Origin: an uncultured Dialister sp.
Lineage (GTDB): Bacteria; Bacillota; Negativicutes; Veillonellales; Dialisteraceae
NCBI GenBank assembly: GCA_902462205.1
Contig: CABQAR010000002.1
Span: forward strand, 203,089 to 267,088
Direction of reading: 5' to 3'
DNA: 64,000 bases
Below the pieces are notes generated by a model, which saw only the letters and a list, made by a program, of their open reading frames with translations, ran no database searches and was not told the DNA's origin. The translations under genes were made by a program, and so were the position numbers. How positions within the stretch are numbered: the first letter of the stretch is position 1; each line of letters opens with the position of its first letter. Shown one piece after another: positions 25,515-34,523 of this stretch.

Positions 25515-26915
25515 TTATTTCAGATTATCCATGCCCTGCCAGTTCATTTTCTTTGGGGCGGCCGCAGGACCTTCCATGCCGTACAGCAGGTTTTCCGTCA
25601 TGCGGAGCAGGTACCGGCGCATCGTCTTATACCAGTATTTCCCTGCCGGGGTATAGAGATAGCGGCTGTCTTCCCTGTAAAGCAGCCCCCATTTTTCCCA
25701 TGTCGTAAGAACGGGGGTGAACAGGCGCTGCAAGGGCATGCCCGTTTCTTCCTCCAGCAGGCGCAAATCCAGCACGCCCCTGTCACAGGCGGAGGAAATG
25801 CGTCCGAGCCGCACAGCGTACGGGCTTTTTCTTTTTCCCATGGCGGGCGCATAGCCATGTCCTGCTTCTTTCCTGTATATTTCTTCCTTCACGGTCTTGA
25901 AGAAGCTGATGCCGCCCAGTGTGCCTCCGCAGGCCATGCCAAGGGCGAAGACGTCTCCCCCCTCGGAGCTGATCGTATTGTACAGGCTCCGTTCCGTCTC
26001 TTTCATTTTCCAATGGGTGCAGGAAATCCCTTTGGCTCCTACTGTCTCCAGTTCTTCTACCGCCGCGCGGAACAGGGTCTGCAGCAGGCTGTTGTCCAGT
26101 TTCCTGCCAGTGGCGGCAAATGCTTTTCCCAATACGGAGGATGGATGGATCTGCAGCTTGTACAGGTCCAGTCCTGCCACGCCGCAGGAAACCGCCCGGC
26201 GGATATCTTCCCGCATCGTTTCCGCTGTCTGGTGTTCCAGTCCATAAATCAGGTCAATGATCACATCCGCGCCAAGTCCTGCATACCGACGGAGCGATTC
26301 GGCCGTTTTTTCTTTCGGATCCGGCCTTCCCACCGCATGTCTGACACGGGTGTCAAAGGACTGCACGCCGAAGCTGAAGCGGTTCACGCCAGATGCGATG
26401 GCCGCTTCCATTTTTTCTTCCGTCATATCCGACAGGCTCGATTCCATCGTTATCTCCGCGCCTGATGCAGGATGGAAGGTGTCTTCCACCGCTGCCATGA
26501 CCGCCGTAATCTGTGCCGGCGACAGGAGTCCCGGCGTTCCGCCGCCGAAGAATACCGCTTCCACCTTGGCTTTTTCCACCAGAGGACAGGAGCGAAGCCC
26601 CTGTATTTCCTTAATCAGGCTCTCCGCATAGGCAGCCAGCCTCGCATCGTCCGCCTTCTGCTTGTAAAAGCCGCAATAGGTGCAGTCAAGACGGCAGAAA
26701 GGGATATGGATGTACACGGCGGATCGATTTGATGGGCGTCCTTCTTGCAGGATCGTTTCCATCTCCCGTCTGAGCAGGGGCGGCGGAAGCGTCTGCGTTT
26801 CCCGTTCATGGTAAGGAACGTCGTTCCATTCCATATCCCACGGAGAAGAAATGAATTTCCCGCCGGATGACCGGTATTCCTCCGATTCCATGATTTTTTC
26901 CAGATCCACCGTCAT
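25515..26915 (-). CDS. hutW: Radical SAM protein of the HemN/HutW (ChuW) type, probable anaerobic haem utilisation
   Basis: A 466-residue radical SAM enzyme. The 4Fe-4S motif Cys-X3-Cys-X2-Cys is at residues 74-81 (PFCRLDCTYCGF), after YIHIPF. FFGGGTPGLL, ITMESSLSDMT and FSFGVQSFD follow, as in HemN/HemW relatives. A large C-terminal domain holds helix-turn-helix-like and Tyr-rich segments. HemN and HemW have no such haem-transport neighbours; here a binding lipoprotein and a TonB receptor are upstream, which points to the HutW/ChuW group that opens haem anaerobically. The start ATG at 26915 overlaps the preceding TGA (TGATG), so translation is coupled. The frame extends to 27065 but without a ribosome site. 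Confidence 0.75.
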   Translation of the reverse strand: MTVDLEKIMESEEYRSSGGKFISSPWDMEWNDVPYHERETQTLPPPLLRREMETILQEGRPSNRSAVYIHIPFCRLDCTYCGFYKQKADDARLAAYAESLIKEIQGLRSCPLVEKAKVEAVFFGGGTPGLLSPAQITAVMAAVEDTFHPASGAEITMESSLSDMTEEKMEAAIASGVNRFSFGVQSFDTRVRHAVGRPDPKEKTAESLRRYAGLGADVIIDLIYGLEHQTAETMREDIRRAVSCGVAGLDLYKLQIHPSSVLGKAFAATGRKLDNSLLQTLFRAAVEELETVGAKGISCTHWKMKETERSLYNTISSEGGDVFALGMACGGTLGGISFFKTVKEEIYRKEAGHGYAPAMGKRKSPYAVRLGRISSACDRGVLDLRLLEEETGMPLQRLFTPVLTTWEKWGLLYREDSRYLYTPAGKYWYKTMRRYLLRMTENLLYGMEGPAAAPKKMNWQGMDNLK

Positions 26916-27862
26916 CACGTCCCTTCCTTTCCTTTTCCGGCAGAATATACCAGATCTGCCATCACCTGCACCGCCTCGGGATAATGAATGCCCGGGCTGC
27001 TGAGGAACAGGTCCTGCGGCAGAAGGTAGACTTTTCCGTTTTTCACGGCCCTCATGCTGCCCCACGCCGGATGCGCCATCATTGATTTCCTGAACACATC
27101 TGATTCTTTTCCCTGATGTACCATGGTGGTCAGGAAAATGATGTCCGGATCCTTCACCGCCAGCTGTTCCATGCTGAACGGCGGCATATGGCCGATATCC
27201 TTCATTTTCAGTTCTTCAAACACATTGGAAAGGCCGATCCGTTCCGCCACGTCGCAGGCGATGGAGCCCTTGCTCTCTATGGTGAGGGCTTTCCCCGTCC
27301 CGTGGATCACGGCGAAGGTGGCTTTTTCTTTGGGCAGGGAATCGATTGTTTCCTGCATCCGCCGGTCAAGTCCTGTGCAGACTTCTTTCCCTTTCCCCCT
27401 GTTTCCTGCCGCTTCCGCCAATATTTCCACCGCCCTCTTCACATCATCATATGCTGACAGGGAAAACAGGAGGAACGGCACCCTGTTCTGTTCCAGCCCC
27501 TGTGCAATGCCGTTGTTCAGTCCGTTCAGCCCCACGACCAGATCGGGCTTCATGGAAATAAGGGCTTCCATATCTACTTGGTAGGACATGCCCACGGACG
27601 GCTTATTTTTCGCATAGTCGGGAATCCGCACGCTCGGCGTGCTTCCCATAGCGATGAAATCACCGCCCACGGCATGCTGTATTTCCGCCAGCGTCGGCGT
27701 GAGGAGGATGACCCTTTCCGGCTTTTTATCCAGATGCACCGTCCGTCCCGCGCTGTCCGTCACCGTCATGAAACCGCTGCCGCCCTTCGGCGCGGACGTG
27801 CCGCAGCCTGATGTAAGCAGCAGGAGCATCGCGAAAAAGAAAAAAACGTATCTTTTCATCAT
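26915..27862 (-). CDS. ABC transporter substrate-binding lipoprotein, probably haem-binding
   Basis: Periplasmic class III binding protein with lipobox LTSGC about 20 residues in and the first strand TVHLDKKPERVILLTPT. GSIACDVAERIGLSNVFEEL and AVKDPDIIFLTTM are characteristic of the haemin/siderophore/B12 binding group. Two adjacent ATG codons (27862 and 27859) follow GGTGG; either may be used. It lies between a TonB receptor and a HutW-like enzyme, so haem is the likely ligand. The permease and ATPase are not adjacent. Confidence 0.82.
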   Translation of the reverse strand: MMKRYVFFFFAMLLLLTSGCGTSAPKGGSGFMTVTDSAGRTVHLDKKPERVILLTPTLAEIQHAVGGDFIAMGSTPSVRIPDYAKNKPSVGMSYQVDMEALISMKPDLVVGLNGLNNGIAQGLEQNRVPFLLFSLSAYDDVKRAVEILAEAAGNRGKGKEVCTGLDRRMQETIDSLPKEKATFAVIHGTGKALTIESKGSIACDVAERIGLSNVFEELKMKDIGHMPPFSMEQLAVKDPDIIFLTTMVHQGKESDVFRKSMMAHPAWGSMRAVKNGKVYLLPQDLFLSSPGIHYPEAVQVMADLVYSAGKGKEGT

Positions 27863-27927
27863 TCCACCATATGGAGAAATAGACCGCACCCATACCGGCA
27901 CGGCCTATCTTTCCCTCATACCATCAC

Positions 27928-29988
27928 TTAAAAGGTATGCTCGAAACCAAGCATCCAGAAACGTCCGTCCAGATCGCTCCTGTCGTCCTTCTTATCAAAA
28001 ATGTTTTCCACGGTTCCATAGAGCCTCGTCCCCTTATTGAACCGCCTTGTCAGCGTGAAGTTCAGCAGGTTGTAGCTCGTCTTCTCATATTCCTCCGTGA
28101 CATAGCCATGATCGAACTGGTCCCAGAGAACGGCGTTGTAGCCCGTATCCATATGGTCGTCATATACCAGCTGGTAGATTTGGGAGAACTTCGCCCGTCT
28201 GACGAGGTCAAGGTCATTGGTCGTATCTCTTGCCGACAGCCAGTTGGAAGTCACCTTCGCTTCCCAGCGGTCATTGAATTTATATCCCAAGGTCGTTTCT
28301 ATCCCTTTGATCCTTGCCTTGCCGATATTGATATATTTATACTGTTTCGCTTTTCCATCCGTGCCGATATAAATATCATCAATCAGATTCTTTACATGAC
28401 TGTCGAAATAACTGATCGTGCCGTAAGCCTTCCCGAATTCCGCTTCCATGCCGATATCGAAGCTTCTTGATTCTTCCGGTTCCAGATCCGGATTCCCGAT
28501 CAGATTGATATAATTCTTTCCCATGATGCGGTACAGGGAATAGTACAGCTGGTATACGGAAGGCGCCTTGAATCCGTCTCCGTAATTCGCCTTGAAACGC
28601 AGATGGTCCTTTGCCTTATACGTTAGACCAAGCTTAGGCGATACGTGGCCGCCGAAGGTGGAATGATGGTCATAGCGGAGAGCTGGAACGATGAACCACT
28701 TCCCTGCTTCTATTTCATCCTGCAGATAGGCGGCATAGGTATCGATATCAACCTTTGAAGAAGACTTTTCCAGTTTATTTCTGATGATTTTCGTAACAGC
28801 CTTGCCATTATCTCCCAGATTCGTCCCCGTGACCTCGTTGTTTACATATTCCGCGCCGAACGTGAGGCGGTTGTGGTCATTCAGCTTTAAGGAATCCCTG
28901 CCTTCCAGTGCCCACAGCCTGTTCTCGTTTTCATTGAAATCGTACGTATTATACTTCGTGGACTTCATCATATAACCGACATAGGCTTTTTTCGACATGG
29001 GATCCTTGCCTGCCACCGCTTCCAGTACCTTCTGCGATTTCTCATCGGACCAATCGAAGGTGCTGCCATACAGCCGTACCTGCCAGTCATTTTTATCCGA
29101 GCTGCCATTATAGCTGAGCCCGTAGCTTCTCTGCCGGTAATCATTCAGACTGTTTCCCGCAATCTTGGCCGAGCCGTTCAAAGTCTTTGTCCCCATCTTG
29201 ACAGGGAATGGAACGAGCTTCGCCTCTCCCGTATCATTTTTCAGGTGCTGGCTGTAATAATCGTAGAATACATTCAAATAATTCCTGTCGTTGAAATAAT
29301 AGTTGGCGGACAGGTTATACGTCTGGGACGTGCCGTAATAATTTGAACTGGCTGCATCAGCGTCCTGCTCCCTGAACACCTTATTGAATTTCATATCCGC
29401 CGTCATAGACACATTCCCCTGCCGGCCCGTATCAAAGTGGTACCAGTTATTCGCATCCTCGCTGCTTCTGGACACGCCGATCGTCGCAGATGATTTTTCT
29501 GACGGCTTCGTAATGATATTGATGACGCCGCCCATGGCCTCCGAACCGTACAGCGCGCTGGAAGGGCCCCTGACGATTTCCACCCGGGAAATATCATTCA
29601 TATTGATACGGTCAAATGCCATGGCATTCCCCAGACCGGTGGAGTCTGATTCATTGGCCACCCGGCGCCCGTTAATCAAAATCAGCGTCTTATCCGTATC
29701 CATCCCGCGTATGATGACGTCATGTCCGCCGCCACGGCTTCTGTGTTTCTGGAAAATATTCGTTTCATGAGAGATCAGATCACGCACATCATTACTGCCG
29801 GACCGTTGGATCTGCTGTTCTGTAATGATCTGCGTGGAAGCAGGGACATTCTGTACCGTATTTTCCGTCCTTGTCGCAGTCACGACCACTTCCGGCAACA
29901 TTTCATACACCACTGGCTCCGCCTGGACAACACTGCCGCCCATGACAGCCAGACACCCTGCCAAAAGAATTCTTTGTGCACTTTTCAT
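27928..29988 (-). CDS. TonB-dependent outer-membrane receptor, probable haem receptor
   Basis: A 686-residue receptor. A signal peptide ends near VVQAE, the TonB box is EVVVTATR, and the plug contains VEIVRGPSSALYGSEAMGG and GVINIITK. The barrel has FKAPSVYQLYYSLYR followed by NPDLEPEES, variants of the FRAP and NPNL boxes typical of haem and related receptors. It ends in the aromatic strand FWMLGFEHTF. The start at 29988 follows GGAGAGG. It is first in an operon with a binding lipoprotein and a HutW-type enzyme. The upstream 30040-30200 region is very AT-rich and would suit iron regulation. Confidence 0.88.
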   Translation of the reverse strand: MKSAQRILLAGCLAVMGGSVVQAEPVVYEMLPEVVVTATRTENTVQNVPASTQIITEQQIQRSGSNDVRDLISHETNIFQKHRSRGGGHDVIIRGMDTDKTLILINGRRVANESDSTGLGNAMAFDRINMNDISRVEIVRGPSSALYGSEAMGGVINIITKPSEKSSATIGVSRSSEDANNWYHFDTGRQGNVSMTADMKFNKVFREQDADAASSNYYGTSQTYNLSANYYFNDRNYLNVFYDYYSQHLKNDTGEAKLVPFPVKMGTKTLNGSAKIAGNSLNDYRQRSYGLSYNGSSDKNDWQVRLYGSTFDWSDEKSQKVLEAVAGKDPMSKKAYVGYMMKSTKYNTYDFNENENRLWALEGRDSLKLNDHNRLTFGAEYVNNEVTGTNLGDNGKAVTKIIRNKLEKSSSKVDIDTYAAYLQDEIEAGKWFIVPALRYDHHSTFGGHVSPKLGLTYKAKDHLRFKANYGDGFKAPSVYQLYYSLYRIMGKNYINLIGNPDLEPEESRSFDIGMEAEFGKAYGTISYFDSHVKNLIDDIYIGTDGKAKQYKYINIGKARIKGIETTLGYKFNDRWEAKVTSNWLSARDTTNDLDLVRRAKFSQIYQLVYDDHMDTGYNAVLWDQFDHGYVTEEYEKTSYNLLNFTLTRRFNKGTRLYGTVENIFDKKDDRSDLDGRFWMLGFEHTF

Positions 29989-30277
29989 TTCTGACCTCTC
30001 CTTGAACATTAAAAATAACTGCATAACATACATTTAAATTATAGGATTTATTATTTTATTTATCAATGTTTATTGGATAAATAATTTAAATAATTGTATT
30101 ATTATTATGTTATATACCTATACACGTATATATTTATTTGTATAAAATTAATTTTTATTAACAATTCCAATGCCTGTTCCGCTCCAGCTGCCATATAAGA
30201 AATATGAAAAACAGATATTTTTTATTACTCTGGGAAACTGGTAGGATAGGGACAAATCAAAGAAAGGAAGTCAGACC

Positions 30278-30364
30278 ATGGATTGGGAAACCTATGAGGA
30301 TGAAACCGAAGAGACGGAAAAGGAAACGCCGAGCTGGGCCATCCTTGAATTAACCAGCATCTGA
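30278..30364 (+). CDS. Putative 28-residue acidic peptide
   Basis: A short frame after AAAGGAAG encoding 28 residues, very acidic (Asp/Glu/Thr-rich centre) with a hydrophobic end PSWAILELTSI. It sits directly before a structured RNA ending in a T-run. It could be a leader or small protein, or chance; nothing else supports it. Confidence 0.3.
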   Translation: MDWETYEDETEETEKETPSWAILELTSI

Positions 30365-30378
30365 ATATTTGCAAAAGA

Positions 30379-30470
30379 CAATAGCGGCATCCCTCAAGAG
30401 GCATGCCGGAATCAAAGCTCACCTGTGGGTTCCGGATGCCGGCTTACTCCTATTGGCGCTATTGTTTTTT
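30379..30470 (+). ncRNA. Structured RNA ending in a terminator
   Basis: CAATAGCG (30379) pairs perfectly with CGCTATTG (457-464), followed by TTTTTT. Inside, GGCATCC can pair with GGATGCC and CCGGAA with TTCCGG; these share bases, so two inner folds compete. The whole is larger than an ordinary terminator and may be a small RNA or the 3' end of the short transcript encoding the acidic peptide. Confidence 0.45.
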
Positions 30471-30487
30471 ATTTGGTGTTTTCATGC

Positions 30488-30530
30488 AAAAAGCACGACT
30501 CCGGCCGATAACCGGAATCGTGCTTTTTTT
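30488..30530. terminator. Bidirectional intrinsic terminator
   Basis: AAAAGCACGACTCCGG pairs with CCGGAATCGTGCTTTT with one internal mismatch. T-runs on both sides; it ends the SLC13 carrier gene on the minus strand. Confidence 0.88.
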
Positions 30531-30544
30531 GTACCTTATGCTTA

Positions 30545-31840
30545 TCAGTTCGGGAAGAACGGCCATACGATCGGAATCACGATGATGGATACGATCATGC
30601 AGACCACGACAAGTCCGGAGCCGCATTTCACATAATCCATGAAAGAGTATTTTCCGGGTCCCAGAACCAGCGTGTTTGGCGGCGTGCCTACCGGGCTGGC
30701 GAAAGCACAGGAGGAGGCAATCAGGATCGCCATGAGGACGGCTCTCGGGGAAGCGCCTACCTGCGCGGCAAGGGCAATGCCCACCGGACAGAGGAGCGCC
30801 TTGGAGGCGGTGTTGCTCATGAACTGGGTCAGGACGACGGCCAGTGCGAAGAGGACGGCTGTGATGAGATAGGGAGAAGGATCCCCGCCCATGGCTGCCA
30901 CGGTAAATTCCGCAATCAGCTTGCCTGCGCCGGAGGTATTCATGGCGGTAGCTACAGGAATCATGCCGGCGAAGAGGAAAATCGTAACCCAGTCAATGGA
31001 ATCATACGCCTGTCTTTCTGTCAGGCAGCCTGTCACCACGCAGAGCAGAGCGCCGATGACTGCCGCGATTTCCAGCGGAACGATGCTTGTCGCCATGGTG
31101 ATGATCACGCCGAGCATGATGATGCCGCAGATGATTTTCTTGGATTTTGACGTTTCGTTCGCTTCGATTTCCTGCTCCACTTCACTGGGATCGAACTCGG
31201 TGGCTTCCGTTTTCGGAAGCAGGTAACGGCCGATAAAGATCATGTACAGGATGCCGGCCACGGTGATCGGAATGCCGATCCACGCATATTCAAAGAAACT
31301 GAACTGTAACTCAGGCATACCGGCCGCCTTCAGCGCCACGTTGGCAATGATGTTCGGCGGCGTGCCGATCAGTGTGCAGGTACCGCCAAGTCCGGCAGCA
31401 AACGCCAGCGGCATCATTTCACGGGATACAGGGATATGGGCTTCCTTGCAGATGCCGATGACCACAGGAATGAGGCATGCCGTGGTTCCCGTATTGGACA
31501 GGAAGGCAGACATCGCAGCCGCGATGATCATAATGCCCACCATGAGCTTGATTTCGCCCGTGCCGAACAGTTTGACCACCTGGCTGCCGATATCCTGGGC
31601 AAGCCCTGTATAGAACATGGCAGCGCCAACGATGAACATGCCGCCGAAAAGGACGACGGTGGAGTCCGCCAGACCCAAGAATACCTGTTCAATCGGAACA
31701 AGGCCGAGAAGCCAGCAGGCAATCGCCGCAAATACAGAGGTCACCGCCAGCGGAAGTTTTTCCGTCACAAAAAGGATCGCCACGACAAGCAGGAGGCAAA
31801 GGCATTTCACTGCCGGATCCATCATCAAAATCGTTTCCAT
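30545..31840 (-). CDS. SLC13/DASS-family anion:sodium symporter
   Basis: Polytopic inner-membrane carrier of 431 residues with about 11 helices. Both inverted halves carry the DASS Ser-Asn-Thr motifs: SAFLSNTGTTACLIP and TQFMSNTASKALLCP. Each is followed by a Gly-Thr-Pro-Pro-Asn element (LIGTPPNIIAN, SPVGTPPNTLV). These form the Na and carboxylate sites, so a di- or tricarboxylate (or sulfate) is transported. The exact anion cannot be told. The start follows GGGGG. A 57-codon gene lies 70 nt upstream on the same strand. Confidence 0.9.
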   Translation of the reverse strand: METILMMDPAVKCLCLLLVVAILFVTEKLPLAVTSVFAAIACWLLGLVPIEQVFLGLADSTVVLFGGMFIVGAAMFYTGLAQDIGSQVVKLFGTGEIKLMVGIMIIAAAMSAFLSNTGTTACLIPVVIGICKEAHIPVSREMMPLAFAAGLGGTCTLIGTPPNIIANVALKAAGMPELQFSFFEYAWIGIPITVAGILYMIFIGRYLLPKTEATEFDPSEVEQEIEANETSKSKKIICGIIMLGVIITMATSIVPLEIAAVIGALLCVVTGCLTERQAYDSIDWVTIFLFAGMIPVATAMNTSGAGKLIAEFTVAAMGGDPSPYLITAVLFALAVVLTQFMSNTASKALLCPVGIALAAQVGASPRAVLMAILIASSCAFASPVGTPPNTLVLGPGKYSFMDYVKCGSGLVVVCMIVSIIVIPIVWPFFPN

Positions 31841-31909
31841 AGAATGTATTTTCCCCCAATTCTATTAATACGCAGTACTCACAAATAAAGGATTATCCCT
31901 CCTGCCACG

Positions 31910-32083
31910 TCACCGTTTTCCATGCGGTTCTACGTCAGGAAGCCCCCGCCCCGTGTCTTCGTCCGTATCAAGCATGTCATTGGATAAGGATTTTTTCTCT
32001 TTGATATCAGGTCGATAATAATTCTTATCCACTTTTTTCAGATACTCTCGAATCTTTCTCTCCTCATCTTCTTTTGTTCCCAT
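31910..32083 (-). CDS. Small charged protein of unknown function (57 aa)
   Basis: A 57-codon gene with a strong ribosome site (AGGAGGAGAGG). The product is highly charged: KEDEERKIREYLKKVDKNYY at the N-terminus and an Asp/Gly-rich tail. There is no Cys or hydrophobic segment. It precedes the SLC13 carrier by 70 nt and might be cotranscribed. I do not recognise a family. Confidence 0.55.
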   Translation of the reverse strand: MGTKEDEERKIREYLKKVDKNYYRPDIKEKKSLSNDMLDTDEDTGRGLPDVEPHGKR

Positions 32084-32351
32084 CGATGGCCTCTCCTCCT
32101 TTCTCTAAACGGGACAGGTAAAAGAAACACAGATTTTTCTGCAAAGTCATTCCGATAAAAGGAATTATTCATTTATTTCTTAAAATACAATTAAAATCAG
32201 GGCGTTATTCCTTATCGGCAAGAATTGCTTTTCCATCTTCGTTTCCTCAACTGATAAAAGATTAACATTTATTCCTAAACATTAAAAATATCTTATAAGA
32301 ATATATGTGTCTCATTTGCATTCAACTTATTCCAATTTTTTAGAACTGTTA

Positions 32352-32372
32352 TGAATAATTATTATCATTAAC
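32352..32372. promoter_or_regulatory. Fur-like box in an intergenic region
   Basis: Read on the minus strand, GTTAATGATAATAATTATTC closely resembles the Fur consensus. It lies 270 bp upstream of the 57-codon gene. The stretch 32084-32420 holds no other signal I can support. Confidence 0.35.
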
Positions 32373-32424
32373 AGACAAAAGCACCCCGCCGAAAGAAATC
32401 CCCAACATCCGGCGGAACCCCCTG

Positions 32425-32898
32425 TCCATCATGTAATCCCTTGATTTCATATCTGCCTGTCCATTTGAGTATGACGGCACGCAAGGAATACGAATAAAGG
32501 GAAATCGCCCTCGCCCGTCATTCTCGAGCGGTGAATAAAGTAGATTGTGTTGAATCCTGCATATCATACTGGTAAAAAAGAGCGAAGAATCTGGGCAGCG
32601 GGTACGGATGTTAAATACGATTCCCCTGCTTCCACCGCTTGTCGGGGGAAGTACTGCCGAATGGCAGGGATAGGGGCAAGCATGCATACACTCTTCTTCC
32701 GTTCAATTACAAAAACGAATAACTAAGAACTATCAACTAACTACTGATATCTGATATCTGACTTCTGCCTTCTATCTTCTGGCGCCTGTCTTCTGCCTAC
32801 TGCTTACTAAATCCCGCCGCTATATTATTCGTCGCGGCGCACCTCAATTCCTAATTCCTCATTCCAAATTTCTCATTGTCCAAATTTTCCCATTAAAA
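32425..32898. repeat. Composite intergenic repeat, copy 1
   Basis: Modules in order: GGATGACG-like end; CGTCATTCTCGAGCGG; a 60-bp insert; GAAGAATCTGGGCA; CTTCCACCGCTTGTCGGGGG with TACTGCCGAATGGCAGGG; a low-complexity run of CTGACTTCTG/CTACTG words; the hairpin CGCCGC...GCGGCG at 32814-32840; and ATTCCTAATTCCTCATT words. It abuts the terminator of the next leftward gene. It has no credible ORF. Confidence 0.85.
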
Positions 32899-32925
32899 AA
32901 TGACCCGTCGAAACGGGTCATTTCT
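32895..32925 (-). terminator. Intrinsic terminator of the 61-aa gene
   Basis: ATGACCCGT and ACGGGTCAT pair around a 4-nt loop; the minus-strand tail is six T. Confidence 0.8.
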
Positions 32926-32980
32926 TATCGAAAATGAACAGGAATAAATTCAAGTACGGGAAGGTGAGACCGACCTGAAA

Positions 32981-33166
32981 TTATCTTGCCATGAGAGATA
33001 ATCTGATTCTTTCCGTATGCTCCGCAATTCCCTTCTTGGTTACGGGAGTTCCCTGGATATAATCCGTGAAAGCCTGTCCCTTTTCACCCATATGCGGAAA
33101 TACCTTTGCAGCTTCGAGACGATGACGCAAAATCCTGCCAAATGCCCTTTTTTTCTGAACTGTCAT
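32981..33166 (-). CDS. Small basic protein of unknown function (61 aa)
   Basis: A 61-codon gene. The ATG at 33166 is placed after GAGAGGAG; the longer GTG form adds three residues. The product is basic and helical (KKRAFGRILRHRLEAAKVFP, EHTERIRLSLMAR), without Cys or signal. I do not recognise it. Upstream at 33190 is GTTTACTG on the minus strand, also present in the operator at 25176. Confidence 0.5.
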   Translation of the reverse strand: MTVQKKRAFGRILRHRLEAAKVFPHMGEKGQAFTDYIQGTPVTKKGIAEHTERIRLSLMAR

Positions 33167-33486
33167 AATAATCACTCCTCTCTGTTATTAAAACAGTAAA
33201 CATTGTAACTTATCGAACTTTACTTCGGCCGGCATCATTCTTTGTACCTACACTCTACACCATTTCCTGATGAATTAAAAATATCTGATTGGAATTAAAA
33301 ATATTTCGTATTAGAAATATGTTGCTTTTGTTCATACCTTTATTGACTTAATACTAATTTTATATTAATCTATAGTGGTAAAGTATGCGAACTCTGGCCA
33401 GATGTAGTTCGACCGGCATCGAATGCATCGAGAAATGTGTCAGTTTCTTGTTCTGCGACGCATTATTTCTCAGAAGGAGCTTACAT

Positions 33487-34407
33487 ATGGAAATAGATAA
33501 TTACAGAAATTTTTTAGCCATCGTCGAAGCAGGCAGCATGACCTCCGCCTCGGAATTCGTCCATATCGCCCAGCCGGCGCTGTCCAAGCAGCTGAAATCG
33601 CTGGAAGGGTATTTCGGCACAAAGCTGATCATCACTACCCGGGGAAGCAAGCACCTCATCCTGACCGATGCGGGCAAGATCCTGTACCATAAGGCGAAAT
33701 ATATCTGCTCGCTGGAAGACATGGCACGGAACGAAATCGATGACATCAGCGACGGAAGCAGGGGGACGCTGCGCATCAGCGCCGCCAATTCCCGTTCTTC
33801 CGTTTTTATCAATACCTGTCTGGAGCCATTCCATGACTTATTTCCGAACGTGGTCTATGAAATCTATGAGGGCAGCGTGAACGAACAATCCCAGCAGCTT
33901 CTTTCCGGCATCACCGAGCTGGGGATCCTGAGCGTGCCCCTGATCCACCAGAATGATTTCGAGGTCCTGTTCCAGCGGGAAGAGGAAGTTTGCGCCATCT
34001 TTTCAAAGAATTCCAAATTCCTTCCGGAAGGCGGAAGCGATACGATCTCCGTGAAAGAGCTGTCCCCCCTGCCTCTTTGCGCCTCTGCCGGCTGCCATCT
34101 CATCATGAGCAAGGTCTTTAAGGAACATAACCTGAAGCCCCACATTCTCAGCATCTGTACCACAAGGACCGCAGCGCTGCAGTGGGCGGAGGATGACTAC
34201 GGTGTCAGCATCGTCCCGATGGAACCGGGGGAAAACATAGGCAGCCATTTCGTCTGCCGACGCATAGAGGAAGCCGGCGCCGACCTGTTCAAAACCGTCG
34301 TCAAGGTGAAAGGCCGCCCGCTCTCCGTCATCGCAAGGAAATTCCTCAAATTCTACTCGGAAGCACGCCACTCCAAACGCGTGGGCAAGCTGAGCACCAT
34401 GATGTAA
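33487..34407 (+). CDS. LysR-family transcriptional regulator
   Basis: A 306-residue regulator. The N-terminal winged helix-turn-helix is intact: NFLAIVEAGSMTSASEFVHI, then QPALSKQLKSLEGYFGTKL and LTDAGKILYHKA. A substrate-binding domain follows (GTLRISAANSRSS, ELGILSVPL). The start at 33487 follows GAAGGAG; the upstream 34 codons are not conserved-looking. LysR proteins often control nearby transport genes, so the SLC13 carrier (30545) or the MatC-like carrier (36384) are candidate targets, but neither is divergent from it. Confidence 0.9.
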   Translation: MEIDNYRNFLAIVEAGSMTSASEFVHIAQPALSKQLKSLEGYFGTKLIITTRGSKHLILTDAGKILYHKAKYICSLEDMARNEIDDISDGSRGTLRISAANSRSSVFINTCLEPFHDLFPNVVYEIYEGSVNEQSQQLLSGITELGILSVPLIHQNDFEVLFQREEEVCAIFSKNSKFLPEGGSDTISVKELSPLPLCASAGCHLIMSKVFKEHNLKPHILSICTTRTAALQWAEDDYGVSIVPMEPGENIGSHFVCRRIEEAGADLFKTVVKVKGRPLSVIARKFLKFYSEARHSKRVGKLSTMM

Positions 34408-34420
34408 TACAAATCCAGAA

Positions 34421-34450
34421 AATACCGCCGTTTGATGGCGGTATTTTTTA
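34421..34450 (+). terminator. Intrinsic terminator of the LysR gene
   Basis: AATACCGCC pairs with GGCGGTATT around a 7-nt loop, followed by TTTT. Confidence 0.9.
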
Positions 34451-34475
34451 TTTTCCGACAGCTGTTCCGGCAATC

Positions 34476-34508
34476 AAAAAGGCACACACCGTTTTCCGTG
34501 TGCGCCTT
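34476..34508 (-). terminator. Intrinsic terminator of the 103-aa gene
   Basis: GGCGCACACGG pairs with CCGTGTGTGCC on the minus strand, followed by five T. Confidence 0.85.
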
Positions 34509-34523
34509 CGTCCGTCTTTCATT

